The notes beneath the pieces are model-generated. The model saw only the letters and a program-made list of their open reading frames with translations, made no database searches and was not told the DNA's origin. Below are positions 50,266 to 51,434 of a stretch of 51,434 nt of DNA, one piece after another. The DNA comes from Deltaproteobacteria bacterium (lineage in GTDB: Bacteria; UBA10199; SPLOWO2-01-44-7), in the NCBI GenBank assembly GCA_023265595.1, contig JAHFSU010000013.1:1-51434 (forward strand). Reading direction: 5' to 3'. The position numbers were made by a program, and so were the translations under genes. Numbering within the stretch: position 1 is the first letter of the stretch; each line of letters opens with the position of its first letter.

Positions 50266-51434
50266 CTATAAATAATCATACGCGATGAGTGTCAAAAAAT
50301 CGGCGCAACCTTCTGCCGTCATCATTTGATCGAATAATTCACCTGCCAGCGTGTAGCGACCATTTTTAAATTTTTCCTCTCCCACAGTCTCTTTAATTTT
50401 TCCCAATTCCTCTTTGAGCGTCTGCCTTACCTGATTTGCGGTGACTTTGCCATGACGAATCCATTGCCAGACTTGTGTCCTCGAAATTTCAGCGGTCGCC
50501 GCATCTTCCATCAAATTATAAAGCGGCACGCAACCGAAACCGCGGAGCCACGCCTCCAGATACAAAACACCCACATTGATATTGGTGCGGAGCCCCTGTT
50601 CGGTGATGGTTCCTTGGGGAACTTTCAGTAAATCATCCGGCGTTACATTTACCTCTTCACGCAACTTGTTCAACTGATTGGACGTTGGCATCGCTCGGTC
50701 AAAAATTTCCATGGCGACGGAAACGAGCCCCGGGTGAGCGACCCATGTTCCATCGTGTCCCGCTTTGACCTCCCGTTCTTTATCGGCGCGGACTTTATTG
50801 ATGGCGGCATCATTGGCCGCCGGATCATTCTTGATCGGAATCTGCGCCGCCATCCCCCCCATCGCATGGGCCCCGCGCTTGTGACAAGTTTGGATCAGCA
50901 GATCGACATAGGCCTTCAGAAATGCCTTGTCCATGGTCACCTGCGCACGGTCGGGCAAAACAAATTCAGGGTGATTTCGAAATTTTTTGATGAAGCTGAA
51001 AATATAATCCCATCTTCCGCAATTAAGCCCCGCCGAGTGCTCGCGCAACTCGTAGAGTATTTCGTCCATTTCAAACGCGGCCAAAATCGTTTCGATCAAA
51101 ACGGTTGCCTTGATTGTGCCGTTGGGAATTCCCAATTCTTTTTGCGCGAAAACAAAAACATCGTTCCATAATCGAGCCTCCAGATGACTCTCCAATTTGG
51201 GGAGATAAAAATAAGGCCCCGTTTTACGGGCGAGCAATTCTTTGGCATTGTGGAAAAAATAGAGGCCAAAATCGAAAAGAGATGCCGATATCGGTTTGCC
51301 ATCGACCGAAAAGTTTTTCTCGACGAGATGCCAACCGCGCGGACGAACCATCAATGTGGCTGTTTTTTCATTCAATTTGTATTCTTTGCCTTCGGGACTT
51401 TTAAAGGTGATGGTGCGGCGGACGGCATCGCAGA
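50266..51434 (-). CDS. aceB: Malate synthase A, 5' end outside the window
   Basis: The visible part is about 389 codons of a ~530-residue enzyme that condenses glyoxylate and acetyl-CoA to malate. The reading frame stays open to the window edge ([20 protein letters not shown]), so the true start lies beyond 51434. Recognisable are [63 protein letters not shown] and the C-terminal region ending LTLIAYDYL, typical of the plant/E. coli AceB type and not GlcB. It is the first visible gene of the aceB-aceA operon. Confidence 0.96.
   Translation of the reverse strand, partial: CDAVRRTITFKSPEGKEYKLNEKTATLMVRPRGWHLVEKNFSVDGKPISASLFDFGLYFFHNAKELLARKTGPYFYLPKLESHLEARLWNDVFVFAQKELGIPNGTIKATVLIETILAAFEMDEILYELREHSAGLNCGRWDYIFSFIKKFRNHPEFVLPDRAQVTMDKAFLKAYVDLLIQTCHKRGAHAMGGMAAQIPIKNDPAANDAAINKVRADKEREVKAGHDGTWVAHPGLVSVAMEIFDRAMPTSNQLNKLREEVNVTPDDLLKVPQGTITEQGLRTNINVGVLYLEAWLRGFGCVPLYNLMEDAATAEISRTQVWQWIRHGKVTANQVRQTLKEELGKIKETVGEEKFKNGRYTLAGELFDQMMTAEGCADFLTLIAYDYL

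Noticed and set aside
49396-50271. Long plus-strand open frame (291 codons) opposite aceA
   Set aside because: It is antisense to a clear isocitrate lyase; its composition (FGFGHNR-type) is a mirror of that gene.

Overview
The window looks like chromosome from a Gram-negative, deltaproteobacterial-grade bacterium (possibly an uncultured lineage) of moderate GC content. The reasons are an Omp85 assembly protein next to TamB, two outer-membrane porin-like barrels, Mpl murein recycling, a complete glyoxylate bypass and several dispersed palindromic repeat families. No rRNA, tRNA, CRISPR array, transposase or integrase was seen. Placement below this level cannot be supported from the sequence alone.

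Layout. 1-2.8 kb: a CPBP membrane protease faces a tight three-gene minus-strand operon encoding a PI3/4K- or HipA-like kinase, an HTH protein and a SprT-like zinc protease. 2.8-5.8 kb: LD-carboxypeptidase and a serine beta-lactamase-family hydrolase (overlapping starts and stops), then a HEPN-MNT toxin-antitoxin pair flanked by exact 73-bp direct repeats that copy the 3' end of the hydrolase gene. 5.8-13.5 kb: a large transglutaminase-like protein, an acyl-CoA synthetase, an EamA transporter, a YhhQ-type queuosine precursor transporter and a small membrane protein. 13.6-21.6 kb: a winged-HTH nucleotidyltransferase heads an apparent operon mpl-tamB-tamA/bamA. 21.7-28.7 kb: CDP-alcohol phosphatidyltransferase, two paralogous porins, a CheY-like response regulator, a RidA-family protein, a methyltransferase and PepA. 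29-33.6 kb: a second MNT-HEPN pair, PolX, a tandem repeat array, a GIY-YIG nuclease, endonuclease III and a ferredoxin. 33.7-35.6 kb: DUF3047 protein and isocitrate dehydrogenase. 36.5-49 kb: an 11.4-kb gene for a 3784-residue protein of unknown function, followed by a protein with a Fis-like helix-turn-helix. 49-51.4 kb: isocitrate lyase and malate synthase (the latter runs off the window).

How genes work together. LdcA-type carboxypeptidase and Mpl are murein-tripeptide recycling functions; TamA/BamA and TamB form an outer-membrane assembly pair; isocitrate dehydrogenase, isocitrate lyase and malate synthase sit at the TCA/glyoxylate branch point. PolX, endonuclease III and perhaps the GIY-YIG protein form a DNA-repair cluster. 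Three separate MNT nucleotidyltransferase loci, two with HEPN partners, plus the kinase-HTH-SprT operon make the window rich in toxin-antitoxin-like modules.

The strongest unusual signals are: (1) the kinase-HTH-SprT operon with an operator-like palindrome over its -35 box; (2) the HEPN-MNT cassette bounded by 73-bp direct repeats; (3) the unknown giant protein with four degenerate C-terminal repeats; (4) palindromic or GC-rich repeats that lie inside genes without breaking the frame (hydrolase, PolX, endonuclease III N-terminus, about eight sites in the giant gene) or supply protein ends (acyl-CoA synthetase, EamA transporter, HEPN2). All functional statements are read from motifs by eye; no database search was possible.
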